A DNA stretch of 64,000 bases. Source: Vibrio sp. VB16. Lineage in GTDB: Bacteria > Pseudomonadota > Gammaproteobacteria > Enterobacterales > Vibrionaceae. Below are positions 26,446-36,900 of this stretch, one piece after another. The translations under genes and the position numbers were made by a program. The stretch is from NCBI RefSeq assembly GCF_015594925.2, contig NZ_CP087591.1, forward strand, positions 1,116,001-1,180,000, read 5' to 3'. How positions within the stretch are numbered: the stretch's first letter is position 1; each line of letters begins with the position of its first letter. Under the pieces are notes generated by a model. It saw nothing but the letters and a program-made list of their open reading frames with translations. It made no database searches and was not told the origin of the DNA.

Positions 26446-26493
26446 ATACCAATCTAGATAAGTAATGGATGACGAATTTACTTAGCGTGGTAT
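26446..26493. repeat. Imperfect inverted repeat downstream of the nitroreductase gene
   Basis: ATACCA and TAAGTAA in the left arm (26446-26465) are mirrored by TTTACTTA and TGGTAT in the right arm (26477-26493), with a small internal loop. There is no T-run. It may be an RNA hairpin that ends or stabilises the nitroreductase message, or a dispersed palindromic repeat. Confidence 0.5.
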
Positions 26494-26522
26494 TACTATT
26501 ACTGGCTATTTTTTTATTGAAT

Positions 26523-26640
26523 TTTATGGAACGAACATGCATCGAACGACGTTTTATGTAGGAATATTCCTCTCCCCAACCCGCCTGAAGGGAATCATCG
26601 GCTTTTAGTACCGCCGTGCGTTTATAGCCTGCTTTATTTC
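26523..26640 (-). pseudogene. Decayed copy of a GNAT acetyltransferase 3' end
   Basis: This non-coding stretch aligns without gaps to the last ~115 bp of the intact acetyltransferase gene at 31743-32381 (positions 31762-31875), with roughly four in five bases identical and runs such as CTCCCCAACCCGCCTG shared. No open frame survives. It is a remnant of a duplicated or related acetyltransferase gene. The remaining bases to 26785 hold the atoB leader only. Confidence 0.75.
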
Positions 26641-26785
26641 AAACTTTAGGACATTCGACTTTTTGTCGCATACATCACTTTGCATTTTTGCAAACCGCGT
26701 TTGAACAGATCGCCATAACACTTTTTTAGGTTCACTAGTACACTAAGTTCTTACACCACACTCTATAAATCACAAGGAATTCGGT

Positions 26786-27994
26786 ATGGAACCTGTTTTT
26801 ATTGTTGCGGCGAAGCGCACTCCGATTGGAAGCTTTAACGGCGCTCTTTCACCCCTAAGTGCACCGGATCTTGGTGCCATCGCTATCCGAGCTGCATTGA
26901 CGCAAAGTAAGTTAGACCCGATGATTGTTGATGAAGTCATTGTCGGAAATGTACTTAGTGCGGGCATAGGAATGGGTCCTGGACGTCAAGCGGCTATCCA
27001 AGCAGGGATCCCGGAAACGGTTCCCGCTTATACCTTAAATATGATCTGTGGTAGCGGTATGAAAACGGTTATGGATGCGGCTAGCCACATTCGTTCTGGT
27101 GATGCGGAAGTGGTCGTTGCCTGCGGGATGGAAAGTATGTCGCAAGCGCCTTTCCTACAGTCTCATCTAGCACGCACTGGTGTACGCATGGGGCAACAGG
27201 TGGTAGAAGACAGTATTTTTGTTGATGGACTAACCGATGCATTTCATCAATATCCAATGGGTAATACCGCCGAGAACATTGCTGAAAAACTCAATATATC
27301 CCGTCAAGAGCAGGACGAATTTGCCCTAAACAGTCAGATGAAAGCCGCCGCTGCGCTTGACAGCCATGCGTTCAGAAGCGAAATAGAATCCGTGTCGGTC
27401 TCTCATCGTCGTAAGCAATATAGCGTGGATGTTGACGAGTACCCGAAAACGGAAACCACATTAGAGTCGCTGACAAAACTTCGCCCTGCGTTTATTAAAG
27501 AAGGAACGGTGACTGCCGGTAATTCTTCGGGTATTAACGACGGTGCTGCAGCGCTCATACTTGCATCTAAATCGGCGGTTGAACGCTATCAATTAACTCC
27601 GCTTGCAGAAGTGGTTAGCTATGCACAGGCCGGTGTATTGCCAGAGGTTATGGGGCTGGGGCCAGTACCTGCGATAGCCAAAGCATTGGAGAAAAGCGCA
27701 TTGTCTCTACAGGATATGTCCTGTCTAGAGCTCAACGAAGCATTTGCCGCCCAATCACTTGGTGTTTTAAAGCAGCTCGCTTCACAGCATGACGTCGATC
27801 AAGAGTGGCTTCTAGAGCGCACCAATAGAAATGGTGGCGCCATCGCACTTGGTCATCCACTTGGCGCGTCAGGTAGCCGAATTCTGGTGAGCCTTATCTA
27901 TGAACTGGAACGACAACAACAAGACCTTGGTTTGGCTTCTTTGTGTATTGGCGGTGGAATGGGGACGGCGGTCATTATTCGTCGATGTAAATAA
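26786..27994 (+). CDS. atoB: Acetyl-CoA C-acetyltransferase (thiolase)
   Basis: Thiolytic cleavage of acetoacetyl-CoA to two acetyl-CoA (or the reverse). Acylated cysteine 88 in NMICGSGMKT, GGxGGxIALGHPLGASGSR-type loop (NRNGGAIALGHPLGASGSR) with the catalytic histidine, and second cysteine in SLCIGGGMGTA. 402 aa, slightly longer than the usual 393. AAGGA lies 7 nt before the start. First of a codirectional set with the CoA transferase genes; together they would activate and split acetoacetate. Confidence 0.95.
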   Translation: MEPVFIVAAKRTPIGSFNGALSPLSAPDLGAIAIRAALTQSKLDPMIVDEVIVGNVLSAGIGMGPGRQAAIQAGIPETVPAYTLNMICGSGMKTVMDAASHIRSGDAEVVVACGMESMSQAPFLQSHLARTGVRMGQQVVEDSIFVDGLTDAFHQYPMGNTAENIAEKLNISRQEQDEFALNSQMKAAAALDSHAFRSEIESVSVSHRRKQYSVDVDEYPKTETTLESLTKLRPAFIKEGTVTAGNSSGINDGAAALILASKSAVERYQLTPLAEVVSYAQAGVLPEVMGLGPVPAIAKALEKSALSLQDMSCLELNEAFAAQSLGVLKQLASQHDVDQEWLLERTNRNGGAIALGHPLGASGSRILVSLIYELERQQQDLGLASLCIGGGMGTAVIIRRCK

Positions 27995-28052
27995 TTACGT
28001 GGTTTCATTTAAATCACATAACGAATGTGATTGATATCATAAGGTAGAGAAA

Positions 28053-28706
28053 ATGAAAAAAGAGATATCAGCTGAGGCAATTGCCAATCGATTGCATGAC
28101 GGCATGACGATAATGATCGGTGGTTTTATGGCAAACGGCGCGCCAGAAGGGTTAATCGATATTCTGCTAGACAATGGGATTAAGGATATTAAATTAATTT
28201 CTACCGATACCGGTACACCAACCAAAGGTTCCGGACGTCTGATAGCGGCCACTCGAATTAAAAAATTAACCGCATCGCACATTGGTACCAACCCTGAAAC
28301 AGGCAAACAGATGAACGAAGGCGTACTTGAGGTTGAATTGGTACCTCAAGGAACACTAGCGGAACGCATTCGCGCGGGTGGTGCTGGATTAGGTGGGGTA
28401 TTAACACCGACAGGACTGGGGACATTAGTCGCGGAAAATAAAGAGATCATAATGGTGGATGAAAAGCCATTTTTGTTAGAAAAACCGATTCGGGCCGATA
28501 TCGCCTTTATACGCGGTTCTGTGGTGGACGAACGTGGAAATGTGTTTTATAAGAAAACGACTCAAAATTTTAACCCTCTAATGGCGACGGCTGCCGATCT
28601 CGTTATCGTAGAGGCGGAACAGGTAGTTAAAGTAGGTGAAATTGAACCAGAGTGTGTTCATACACCAGGTTTATTTGTTGATTATATCTATCAAGGAGGG
28701 CGCTAA
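28053..28706 (+). CDS. atoD: Acetate/acetoacetate CoA-transferase subunit alpha
   Basis: Alpha subunit of a class I CoA transferase moving CoA from acyl-CoA to acetoacetate or short-chain fatty acids. GMTIMIGGFMANGAPEGLIDILL is the N-terminal class I signature, with GGAGLGGVLTPTGLGT in the middle and a C-terminal EPECVHTPGLFVDYI. 217 aa, as expected. The stop is one base before the atoA start, so the two subunits are coupled. Confidence 0.95.
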   Translation: MKKEISAEAIANRLHDGMTIMIGGFMANGAPEGLIDILLDNGIKDIKLISTDTGTPTKGSGRLIAATRIKKLTASHIGTNPETGKQMNEGVLEVELVPQGTLAERIRAGGAGLGGVLTPTGLGTLVAENKEIIMVDEKPFLLEKPIRADIAFIRGSVVDERGNVFYKKTTQNFNPLMATAADLVIVEAEQVVKVGEIEPECVHTPGLFVDYIYQGGR

Positions 28707-28707
28707 G

Positions 28708-29433
28708 ATGACCCAGAAAACCGATAGTGAAAATATGCCATCAAGCAATGTTTCTCCTAATAAAGTGCAGGCGGATAAACATCAGATGCGCCGTCTTATT
28801 GCATGGCGTATTGCTCAGGAACTTAGCGATGGCGATGTGATTAATCTGGGCATCGGTATGCCTTCGTTAGTCGCCAATGAAGTTGATTCCGATGTCGAGG
28901 TATTACTGCAGTCCGAAAATGGCTTATTAGGTATTGCAGGATTGGCGGGTGAAAGCGATACCGATGTTGATTTAGTTAACGCGGGTGGTCAGCCTATAAC
29001 GGCTGATACGGGGGCAAGCTATTTTAATAGCGCAGATTCATTTGCCATTATTCGTGGTGGGCATGTCGATGTGAGTGTGTTGGGTGCACTGCAAGTAGAT
29101 GAAAAAGGCAACCTTGCTAACTGGATCATACCGGGAAAAATGGTTCCGGGTATGGGAGGAGCTATGGACCTTGTTGTTGGTGCTAAAAAGGTAATTATTG
29201 CTATGGAGCATACCGCAAAAGGACAGGCAAAATTACTCAAAAATTGTACGCTTCCCCTCACAGCGTCGGGTCAAGTAAATATGATTGTGACTGAAATGGG
29301 GGTGATTACTATTACGCCACAAGGAATGGAACTGACCGAAATCGCGGCTGGTTATAGTGTTGAGCAAGTGCAAGCAGCAACAGAGGCGGAACTTACTATT
29401 TCTACTAATCTAAAACAGATGTGTCAGCCTTAA
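28708..29433 (+). CDS. atoA: Acetate/acetoacetate CoA-transferase subunit beta
   Basis: Carries the catalytic glutamate that forms the CoA thioester: Glu70 in LLQSENGLLGI, the SENG motif. Further family segments are VINLGIGMPSLVANEV and GGAMDLVVGAKKVIIAMEH. The ATG at 28708 has an ideal AAGGAGGG inside the end of atoD; an upstream in-frame start at 28636 is rejected. At 241 aa it has a 20-residue polar N-terminal extension relative to E. coli AtoA. Confidence 0.95.
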   Translation: MTQKTDSENMPSSNVSPNKVQADKHQMRRLIAWRIAQELSDGDVINLGIGMPSLVANEVDSDVEVLLQSENGLLGIAGLAGESDTDVDLVNAGGQPITADTGASYFNSADSFAIIRGGHVDVSVLGALQVDEKGNLANWIIPGKMVPGMGGAMDLVVGAKKVIIAMEHTAKGQAKLLKNCTLPLTASGQVNMIVTEMGVITITPQGMELTEIAAGYSVEQVQAATEAELTISTNLKQMCQP

Positions 29434-29962
29434 AGCCTATCAGCGCCAAATCTTGCTGCCTGTCAACGTTGTCGTAAAGGCATTGGTGGCTTGATAAGCG
29501 CTGAGTAAACGATTATCCCGTCGATACAAAACTACCTCAAATTTCTTCTCATTTTTTTTGTCACCATCGATTACCTGCGGAAACTAAAACATTAACTTTA
29601 CGGGCTGCTGCAAAGATAGAGCCTGTACGGATAACATAGATACAAAAAGCCATTCTATCGAGCATGAATTACATCCGTATAACCAAAAAGATTGAATGTA
29701 GTGGTTAGGTTGGTAATCGTATTTGTTACACCTTAGTGAGGTTAGATAAATATAGATAGCTAATCAATAAAACTGCCGTTGATGTAAAACGAAAACATTA
29801 TGATTACTCCATACCTCCCCAAATATTCGATTTATAGTAATAACTAACAACCATGTGCCTTTTATACTTAGTATTTACAGTCTGGATATTACGCTTGGCT
29901 TTATGTGAGCTAAAAGAGTATTTATCTGAACGCTATGAAAGGGAGAGTTGATACTGGATATA
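29434..29962. other. Intergenic region, about 530 bp, between convergent atoA and atoE
   Basis: No ORF, RNA gene or repeat recognised on either strand. Unusually long for a convergent gap and AT-rich; possibly the remains of a lost gene. Confidence 0.4.
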
Positions 29963-30003
29963 CCAAAAAAAAAGAACCACAAATAGAATTATTTGTGGTT
30001 CTT
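29963..30003 (-). terminator. Rho-independent terminator of atoE
   Basis: Stem AAGAACCACAAATA / TATTTGTGGTTCTT-like perfect arms (29972-30003) with a run of eight or more T on the minus strand after the stem. It lies 20 bp after the atoE stop. Confidence 0.93.
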
Positions 30004-30023
30004 AAAGCCCGTTAATAATTAAA

Positions 30024-31403
30024 TTATAGAATCATTAACCCTAAACCTATGATAACTCCCGATGCCAATAGGGATACAATACAGTACCCCATAATATCCT
30101 TCGCACTTAAGCCAGCAATACTCAATGCCGGTAACGCCCAAAACGGTTGAATCATATTTGTCCATGCGTCTCCCCATGCGATGGCCATTGCTGTTTTTGC
30201 CGCTGGGACACCTAATGCAAGGCCAGCAGGCATCATTATTGGCGCTTGTACAGCCCATTGACCTCCTCCAGAAGGAACGAAGAAGTTGACTATACCTGCA
30301 CTTAAAAATGTAAATAGTGGAAAGGTCGTTTCATTTGAAATAGACACAAACATGTCAGACATAGCGCCGGCAAGTGAAACACCATCCGGCCCTTTTGCTA
30401 CCATCATGCCCATAATACCTGCGTAGAAAGGGAACTGTAGTAAAATACCGGTGGTATTTTTAGTGCCTTCAGCGACGGCTTTTAACAATCGTTTTGGCGT
30501 ACCATGAAGCAAAATAGCCGTAAATAAGAAGATAAAATTAACAATGTTGAGGTTCAGTGCAAACCCTTTATCAAGAAAATAACTCACTATGTAGGTAAAA
30601 CCAAGTAGAGCCAAAATTCGATTGATCCAAGGGCTGTGCTCAAGTTTTTCTGCGGGCGTTTTCGGTTCGTATTTTTCAGTTTCTTCTTCGTCAAACAATA
30701 AGTTAGGCGGAATAGTAAAGACATTTTCAGCGGTTGGGTGCATAGCGCGATTTAAGAATGGGATAACCGCCAACATCACCAACAATATAATGATATTCAT
30801 GCTGGAAAAAATCGTTTCACTTGTACCTATGGGTGATGTAAGCGCACCTGCAGTTACTGTTTCTAGATTGCTACCACTTGCCAATGCGAGCGGAACGGAA
30901 CCGGATAAACCGGCGTGCCAGAATAGGAAACCTGTATAGGCGGAAGCAATAAGAAGGCGATAATCAACCCCTTTCACTCTTGTGGCTAATTCTCTTGCGA
31001 AAATAGCACCAACAACTAAACCAAATCCCCAGTTAATCCAACAAGCAATGGCAGACACAATAGTGACCATAAGAATGGCATGGCCGGGTGTTTTTGCCGC
31101 CATGGCCAAATATGACAATCCTCTCCTAAATACAGGAGCAGAAGCCATGGCTTGTCCCGTTACGACGACCAGAGCCATTTGCATCGCAAATTTGAGCAGT
31201 TTCCAAAACCCTCCAGCGAACGCATCCACAACTTGTAATGGACTTTGATTTGTAATAGGCATAACCAATAAGAATACAATAAAAGTGAGTATGGCCGCGA
31301 AAAGAAATGGGTCTGGCAGGTACCGTTGAATTATCGCAGTACAGACGCCTGAAAATTTTTGTAACAGTGTTTGTTTTGAATTCGGTAGGGTCTCAGTTGA
31401 CAT
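30024..31403 (-). CDS. atoE: Short-chain fatty acid transporter AtoE
   Basis: Inner-membrane permease of the AtoE/SCFA family, 459 aa, with about twelve hydrophobic segments. Family signatures: QRYLPDPFLFAAILTFIVF, FWKLLKFAMQMALVVVTG, INWGFGLVVGAIFARELA and FFVPSGGGQWAVQAP near the C-terminus. It brings in the short-chain acids that the atoDA transferase and atoB thiolase use. It faces the atoBDA set tail to tail rather than lying inside it as in E. coli, and no atoSC regulator pair is seen. Confidence 0.94.
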   Translation of the reverse strand: MSTETLPNSKQTLLQKFSGVCTAIIQRYLPDPFLFAAILTFIVFLLVMPITNQSPLQVVDAFAGGFWKLLKFAMQMALVVVTGQAMASAPVFRRGLSYLAMAAKTPGHAILMVTIVSAIACWINWGFGLVVGAIFARELATRVKGVDYRLLIASAYTGFLFWHAGLSGSVPLALASGSNLETVTAGALTSPIGTSETIFSSMNIIILLVMLAVIPFLNRAMHPTAENVFTIPPNLLFDEEETEKYEPKTPAEKLEHSPWINRILALLGFTYIVSYFLDKGFALNLNIVNFIFLFTAILLHGTPKRLLKAVAEGTKNTTGILLQFPFYAGIMGMMVAKGPDGVSLAGAMSDMFVSISNETTFPLFTFLSAGIVNFFVPSGGGQWAVQAPIMMPAGLALGVPAAKTAMAIAWGDAWTNMIQPFWALPALSIAGLSAKDIMGYCIVSLLASGVIIGLGLMIL

Positions 31404-31742
31404 ATATATCTCCTAATTTATGACCGTAGGATATGGTAAAAATAATTATTATCTTTAGTGGCGATAACACTTAATCAATTATTGATAAATTATTTTCAAT
31501 ACGTTAAGGAATGAAACTACAAAATACATCCCAATATAAAGAGCGTCTTGTTAGCGCTAGACATAACGTAGTAATAACGCGCATAACAAATATACCTTCG
31601 CTATCATTTGGTTATATCGAGGGAGGTAGACTTTTTAACGAATACCCTTCCACTATGCGAAAGCTGGGTTTGCATTAATGGGATGTAGAGTAAAAAAGGG
31701 GGAACGGAGGACAACGAAAGAGGTAAATACATCTCTTACTGG
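31404..31742. other. Intergenic region, 339 bp
   Basis: Contains the atoE promoter at its low end. No ORF or structured element recognised; AT-rich. Confidence 0.35.
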
Positions 31743-32381
31743 TTATTTGATGTCGTTGATCTTTATGGAATGGCTATGCATAGAATGAAGTTTTATGTAG
31801 AAATACTCGTCTCCCCAACCCGCCTGCGGGGAATCATCGGCTTTTAGGTTGGCGGTACGTTTAAAGCCTGCTTTTTCTAACAGTTTGTATGATGCCTCAT
31901 TTTTCATATCAACGAAGGCGACGATTTTCTGTTTATTGAGTGTGAAAAATAGAAAATCGAGTAAAGCGGACAGGGCTTCAAATGCAACGCCTTCTCTTTG
32001 ATTCTCTGCTGAGATAGTGAACCCAACTTCCATTTTTTCTTGATCAATAAAATGAACCGCAAGGTCACCAACAAGTACCTTTGAGGATTTTTGTTCTATG
32101 GCTAATTGGTACCAGTGACCCAAACTTCCAAAGGTGGAATAATCCATTCTTTCGAATAGCTTAACAGCATCTTGGTAGGTGTAATTGTTCCAGCTCTGGT
32201 AACGAGCGACATTCTTGTCTGCTCTGTATTGTGCAAATACAGTTAGATCCGTCCTCTCAAATGCTCGAATGATATATCGAGATGTCTCCAGAATCGGGCA
32301 TAGGTTACCCGTAGATTTAGTGCTAATCAATTCGGTCCCTTCCATTCCGTTTTGTTGGGTAAAACGTTTATCCTTGACCAC
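31743..32381 (-). CDS. GNAT acetyltransferase (RimJ/RimL type)
   Basis: Acetyltransf_3 fold: TSRYIIRAFERTDLTVFAQYRAD at the N-terminus, VGDLAVHF, EVGFTISAENQREGVAFEALSALLDFLF (acetyl-CoA loop region, here with E-N-Q-R-E-G-V-A instead of the usual Q-x-x-G-x-G/A) and NEASYKLLEKAGFKR. 212 aa; an ATG at codon 13 is an alternative start. The altered pyrophosphate loop may lower cofactor binding. A decayed copy of its 3' end lies 5.2 kb away. Confidence 0.88.
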   Translation of the reverse strand: MVKDKRFTQQNGMEGTELISTKSTGNLCPILETSRYIIRAFERTDLTVFAQYRADKNVARYQSWNNYTYQDAVKLFERMDYSTFGSLGHWYQLAIEQKSSKVLVGDLAVHFIDQEKMEVGFTISAENQREGVAFEALSALLDFLFFTLNKQKIVAFVDMKNEASYKLLEKAGFKRTANLKADDSPQAGWGDEYFYIKLHSMHSHSIKINDIK

Positions 32382-32538
32382 AAACTTTCTTAGTATGGTA
32401 TAACCTCGATTGTCTGCTGATTGGTTACACCTTTCAACTCAATTTTGAATTGACACCTACAATAGTGAACCATTTCACCGTTGTTAACCTGAATACCTTT
32501 ATGTATGATGATAACTACTCTCAACGATTAGTGATTAT

Positions 32539-32904
32539 ATGTTGCTTCGTACTCAACCTATTACGATTACTTGCTTTTTGCTCATGTCATTATTGATGAT
32601 GAGTTTTAATGCGAGTGCGTCTGTGGTTGTGTCATTTGGTAATTACGACATATGCCCTATCGATGCTGCAAATACACAGATAGTTTATGCTGATGCTGTA
32701 GAGCATAGTACATTGGTACTAGAGACCAACGCTAACTCGACATCGCACTGTTGCATGTCTGCTGTCCATGCATTGTATCCGCCGTCTGCACTGAGCCAGA
32801 GTTTGCTTCTAACCCCTTCTTATACTTTGGCGCTTATTGAAAGAGAGCTCTCTAACAAAACGAATATCCTCGTTCAATCCCTCTATAAGCCTCCAATCTC
32901 TTAA
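32539..32904 (+). CDS. Small secreted Cys-rich protein of unknown function
   Basis: 121 aa. Hydrophobic N-terminus with a cleavable signal (CFLLMSLLMMSFNASA), then a mature part with CPIDAAN, the doublet SHCCMSAVHA and a C-terminal SLYKPPIS. The pattern loosely recalls DUF2946-like envelope proteins, in which cysteines and a C-terminal proline motif are kept, but I would not assign it. Upstream of dsbA in the same direction (127 bp), which could help form its disulfides. Confidence 0.6.
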   Translation: MLLRTQPITITCFLLMSLLMMSFNASASVVVSFGNYDICPIDAANTQIVYADAVEHSTLVLETNANSTSHCCMSAVHALYPPSALSQSLLLTPSYTLALIERELSNKTNILVQSLYKPPIS

Positions 32905-33031
32905 CTTTTTCTTTTTGTAACGTGAATCAAAGACCATGTATTTGGTAAGACCTAGGGTCTGCCAAACTGGTGACGATATTAGAAAGTAATGCATAAAATC
33001 CGTATCGGATTTTTAAGAGAATGAGTTTGAA

Positions 33032-33631
33032 ATGAAAAAAATTATATTGTTAGTCGCAACAACCTTGATGAGCCTATCTGCTTATGCCGCACAGTTTTCT
33101 GAAGGAAAACACTATACGGTCTTGGACACCGCTAAGGCCTCCTCCCCAACGGTAACAGAGTTCTTTTCTTTCTATTGTCCACATTGTTACGGGTTCGAAC
33201 CCGTGATGGAAGGGTTGAAGGATGAGTTGCCTGATGGCGCATCTTTCCAGAAGGTGCACGTGTCTTTCATGGGCAACAATATGGCTGTTCCAATGGCAAA
33301 AGCTTACGCAACAATGGTGGCGTTGAAGGTTGAAGACCAGGTTGTGATGCCAATGTTCAAACAGATCCATGACTTCAAGAAGGCCCCAAGCAATGAAGCC
33401 GAACTTCGTCAGGTTTTTACCGATAACGGTGTTTCTGCTAAGAAGTTTGACTCTGCGTTTAACGGTTTTGCAGTAGACTCAATGCAAAAACGCTTTGATA
33501 AGCAGTTTAAAGCGACGGGTTTATCAGGTGTCCCCGGTGTAGTTGTGAACAACAAGTACATCGTTAAGTCAGATGGCATAGAAACAATTGCTGAGTACTA
33601 CCAGCTTGTCAATTATCTGCTAACGCTGTAA
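33032..33631 (+). CDS. dsbA: Thiol:disulfide interchange protein DsbA
   Basis: Periplasmic oxidant that introduces disulfides into exported proteins and is reoxidised by DsbB. Signal peptide MKKIILLVATTLMSLSAYA, active site CPHC (Cys49, Cys52) in FFSFYCPHCYGFEP, and the cis-proline loop GLSGVPGVVVNN. 199 aa, typical for gammaproteobacterial DsbA. The gene stands alone; the housekeeping dsbA normally follows a yihE-type kinase gene, so this may be a second copy. Confidence 0.93.
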   Translation: MKKIILLVATTLMSLSAYAAQFSEGKHYTVLDTAKASSPTVTEFFSFYCPHCYGFEPVMEGLKDELPDGASFQKVHVSFMGNNMAVPMAKAYATMVALKVEDQVVMPMFKQIHDFKKAPSNEAELRQVFTDNGVSAKKFDSAFNGFAVDSMQKRFDKQFKATGLSGVPGVVVNNKYIVKSDGIETIAEYYQLVNYLLTL

Positions 33632-33788
33632 AAATATTGACGGCTCAAGTCGATATGCTCTGACAATACGAAGTAAGTTTGTGATTAACAGGGAGGTGAA
33701 ATCACGGACTTATAAGTTTGGTCACATTCTGCTCTCCTAGCTTATTTATACTCTATGAATAGATAATTAAAATAAGCAGGAGAGTATT

Positions 33789-33917
33789 ATGAAATGGTCA
33801 ATCTTAGTGACTATCATTTTATTATTGTCAGGGTGCTGTAACGGCTCAGGTTTAGGACCAAGAGCCGCTATTGATACTGAATCGAATCACCAGATCGCTA
33901 TCGAACGTATTTCTTAA
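33789..33917 (+). CDS. Small lipoprotein, 42 aa
   Basis: Short ORF with an ideal ribosome site (AGGAG 6 nt before ATG) encoding KWSILVTIILLLSGCC, a lipoprotein signal with lipobox LSGC, then a mature part of only about 27 residues rich in Gly, Ala and Ile. Entericidin-like small lipoproteins have this architecture, but there is no sequence match I can claim. It is convergent with the RND pump gene. Confidence 0.65.
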   Translation: MKWSILVTIILLLSGCCNGSGLGPRAAIDTESNHQIAIERIS

Positions 33918-33941
33918 CTTATTTCCGTTTAGAATGATGGT

Positions 33942-36900
33942 TTAGTTAATCGAGACTGGGGACTTAGTGTCCGATTGTTTTTCTAATGGGACAAAAGACG
34001 TTAGCTTCAAGTCGTCCAATATTAATAGTACGCAGGGGACGATAATGGAAGCGAGTAATGTTGCCGTCATCAACCCAAACGCAATACTCGCAATGAGTGG
34101 GATTAAAAACTGAGCCTGAGTGCTACTTTCTGTAAGTAAAGGCAACAGACCGGCAAATGTCGTTAATGAGGTAATAAAAATCGCTCTGAATCGGTCATGA
34201 ACGGCTTCTTTACACGCTTCTTTTAAATGTTGGCCTTTCGCCATATTTTCTTTAACAAAATTAACCAAAAGAATATTGTCATTAACCACGATACCAGCAA
34301 GAGTCGCGAATCCGACTAAGCTCGGAATGGTGAGATCTAGCCCCATACCTAGATGCCCCCAAATAACACCGATCCACCCCATCGGTATTGCAAGCAGAAC
34401 GGCGAAGGGTTGACTGAAGCTCTGGAATAGAAAAGCCAGAATGAGAAAGATGCCAATCACACCTAGGGAAAAAAAGGTCAATAGTGACGAACCAGTGTCA
34501 GCGCTCTCTTTGTCTTGTCCTTGAGAAAAAAAAGTGACATCAGGGAATTTTTTCTTTGAATTCGGTACAAACTCCCCATAGAATTTTTGCATAATTTCTC
34601 TGGAGTTTGCGATTCTGGTATTCACGTTGCCCTGTACAGTAACGGTATTTAGCGAATTAATACGGTTGATTCTCGAATAGGACTGTTTCTCTTGAAATTC
34701 GGCCACACTAGAGAGAGGCACCAATTGTCCATTCGAAGCGGTAACCGCGAGATCTTTTAGACCGCTCAAACTTGCCTGATAGGTGAATTCATCTACCCTG
34801 ACGGTAATATCTAGAGTTTCGCCATTTTGGAATACTGAAAGGTTAGTACCACCTTTTATTGCACTTCTTAATGTCTGTGCAACTTGCGCTGCATTGATAC
34901 CCACGACACCCGCTTCATCTTTTAGACTCACACGAATCTCGGTTCGGCCATCACGTAGGTCATTCGAAAGGTTAAATACACCATCGAAACCTTTCAGCCA
35001 CTTGATAAGAGAGCGGCTCGCTTTGTTCAGCTCATCAAGAGAGCTACCTTGCACTCTAATATCAATACCGTTGCCAGCAATTCCGCGCTCTTTATCTGTG
35101 AATTTGAGTGATACCACGTCTGCTGTTGGTCCAACCTTCTTCTTCCAGCTTTGAATTAACGATTTTATGCTTTCTTGTCGGAACTGCGCCGCGAGTAAAT
35201 CGGCGCTGATTGTCGCTAAATGGGGGCCAGATTCATTGGCATCGACGTTGGTGTTGTACATGATAGTTGTACTTTCAATTAAGGGAGGCGAATCTGGGAA
35301 TTTGGCGGCATATTCTTGATTAAGGTCAGTTAGCGCCGCGGATACTTTGCTTACTACCGTTTCAGTTTGATTCAAAAGGCTCCCTTGCGGTAATAAAATT
35401 CTGGCCTGTAAGGTATCACTTTCTAATGATGGCATCGCTTTGAATTTTAGCCAACCAGCAGGAAAAGTGGCTGTTGAAACGAGCACAACCATTAACATTA
35501 ACCCTAAGGTAAAGTAGGGAGCGTCCATGGCTTTGACTGAGATAGGGACAAATATTTTGTCTCTTATCCGTTCGAAGGTCGAGAGGAATCGATCTCTGAT
35601 CGGGTTGGATTTGGTCTCTATATGACTATGGGCTAAATGAGAGGGTAAAATCAAAAATGCTTCAATAAGGCTGACCAGTAAAGTGATCAGAAGAATGATC
35701 GGTATATAGCGTAGTACTTCCCCAAGCTTGCCGCTTAAAAACATGAGCGGGCCGATGACCATTAACGTTGTTGCAAACGAGGCAATGACCCCAGGGAATA
35801 CTTGTTTAGTGCCAACGATTGCTGCCTCGTATGATGACATACCGGCTTGGCGTTTTGCTGCTATGTTTTCGGCGATGATTAATGAATCATCCATCAATAA
35901 TCCGATCGCAACAATAAGACCAACCATGGTCATCATATTGATGGTATAGCCGAGTAAATGCATAACAAAGATAGAGCCAAGGAACGAGACAGGTAAACCC
36001 ATTGCAACCCAAAAACTAAAGCGGATATTGAAAAATGCCCACAACATTAAAAACGCAAGTGCTAGCCCTTGTATTCCGTTACTGGTCAATATACGAAGGC
36101 GTTCGTTAATGTTTACGCTGACATCTTGAGTGATCGTAAATTCAATGCCAGCGGCGGCCATATTTTGTTCGCGCTTTATCAGCTTATCTAGCGCTTCTTT
36201 TACTTTTAACGTGTCTTGAAAATAGGTCTTTGATACCTGTAATAGGGCCGCTTGTTGCCCGTTAAATAGAATTTTCTCTTCGTCTAGTGCGAATTTTTGT
36301 TCAATTTTAGCGATGTCACCGAGACGAATTTGACTGCCTTTTTCGCTGGTTTTGATGACTAAGTTTTTGAAGTCCTCAACATGGTTACTTTGGTGGTTAA
36401 AGCGGACACTTAACGATTCCAATTGATTGGTAAATACCCCTGCAGGGCTGCTGATATTTTGTTGCTCAACTAAGGTAGAAAGGTCAGAAATACTTAACCC
36501 ATACTGTTTTAGTTTCCAATCTGAGATGCGTACTTCTATCTCTTGTTCAGAAAAACCAGAGACCACAACTTGTGCGATTAAAGGGTGGGCTTTGAGTCGA
36601 TTTTTCACCTCTTGTGCATAGTAATAGAGATCTTGTTCAGACATGTCACCGGTTATCGCCACGCTGGCAACGTTCGCCGTCCGATCCTTTTTGGTTACGG
36701 TAATCTGCTCCACTCGATCTGGAAAATTGCTGATAGCATTGACCTGTTGCTGGATATCTGCTGTGAGGACATCAATATCTTCACCGGCTGTAATTTCCGC
36801 GTTGGCAATTGCGATGTTTTCTCTCGCATCGCAAGTGAGTTCTTTGATCCCGTTGAGCTTATCCAGAGAATCTTCTAATGGTGAACATACTTGCTCTAGC

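Noticed and set aside
28636..28707. Longer atoA start overlapping atoD
   Set aside because: The AAGGAGGG site directly before 28708 fixes the start, and the extra residues are atoD sequence in another frame.
30019..30258. Minus-strand ORF overlapping the atoE 3' end
   Set aside because: A shadow frame of atoE with no independent support.
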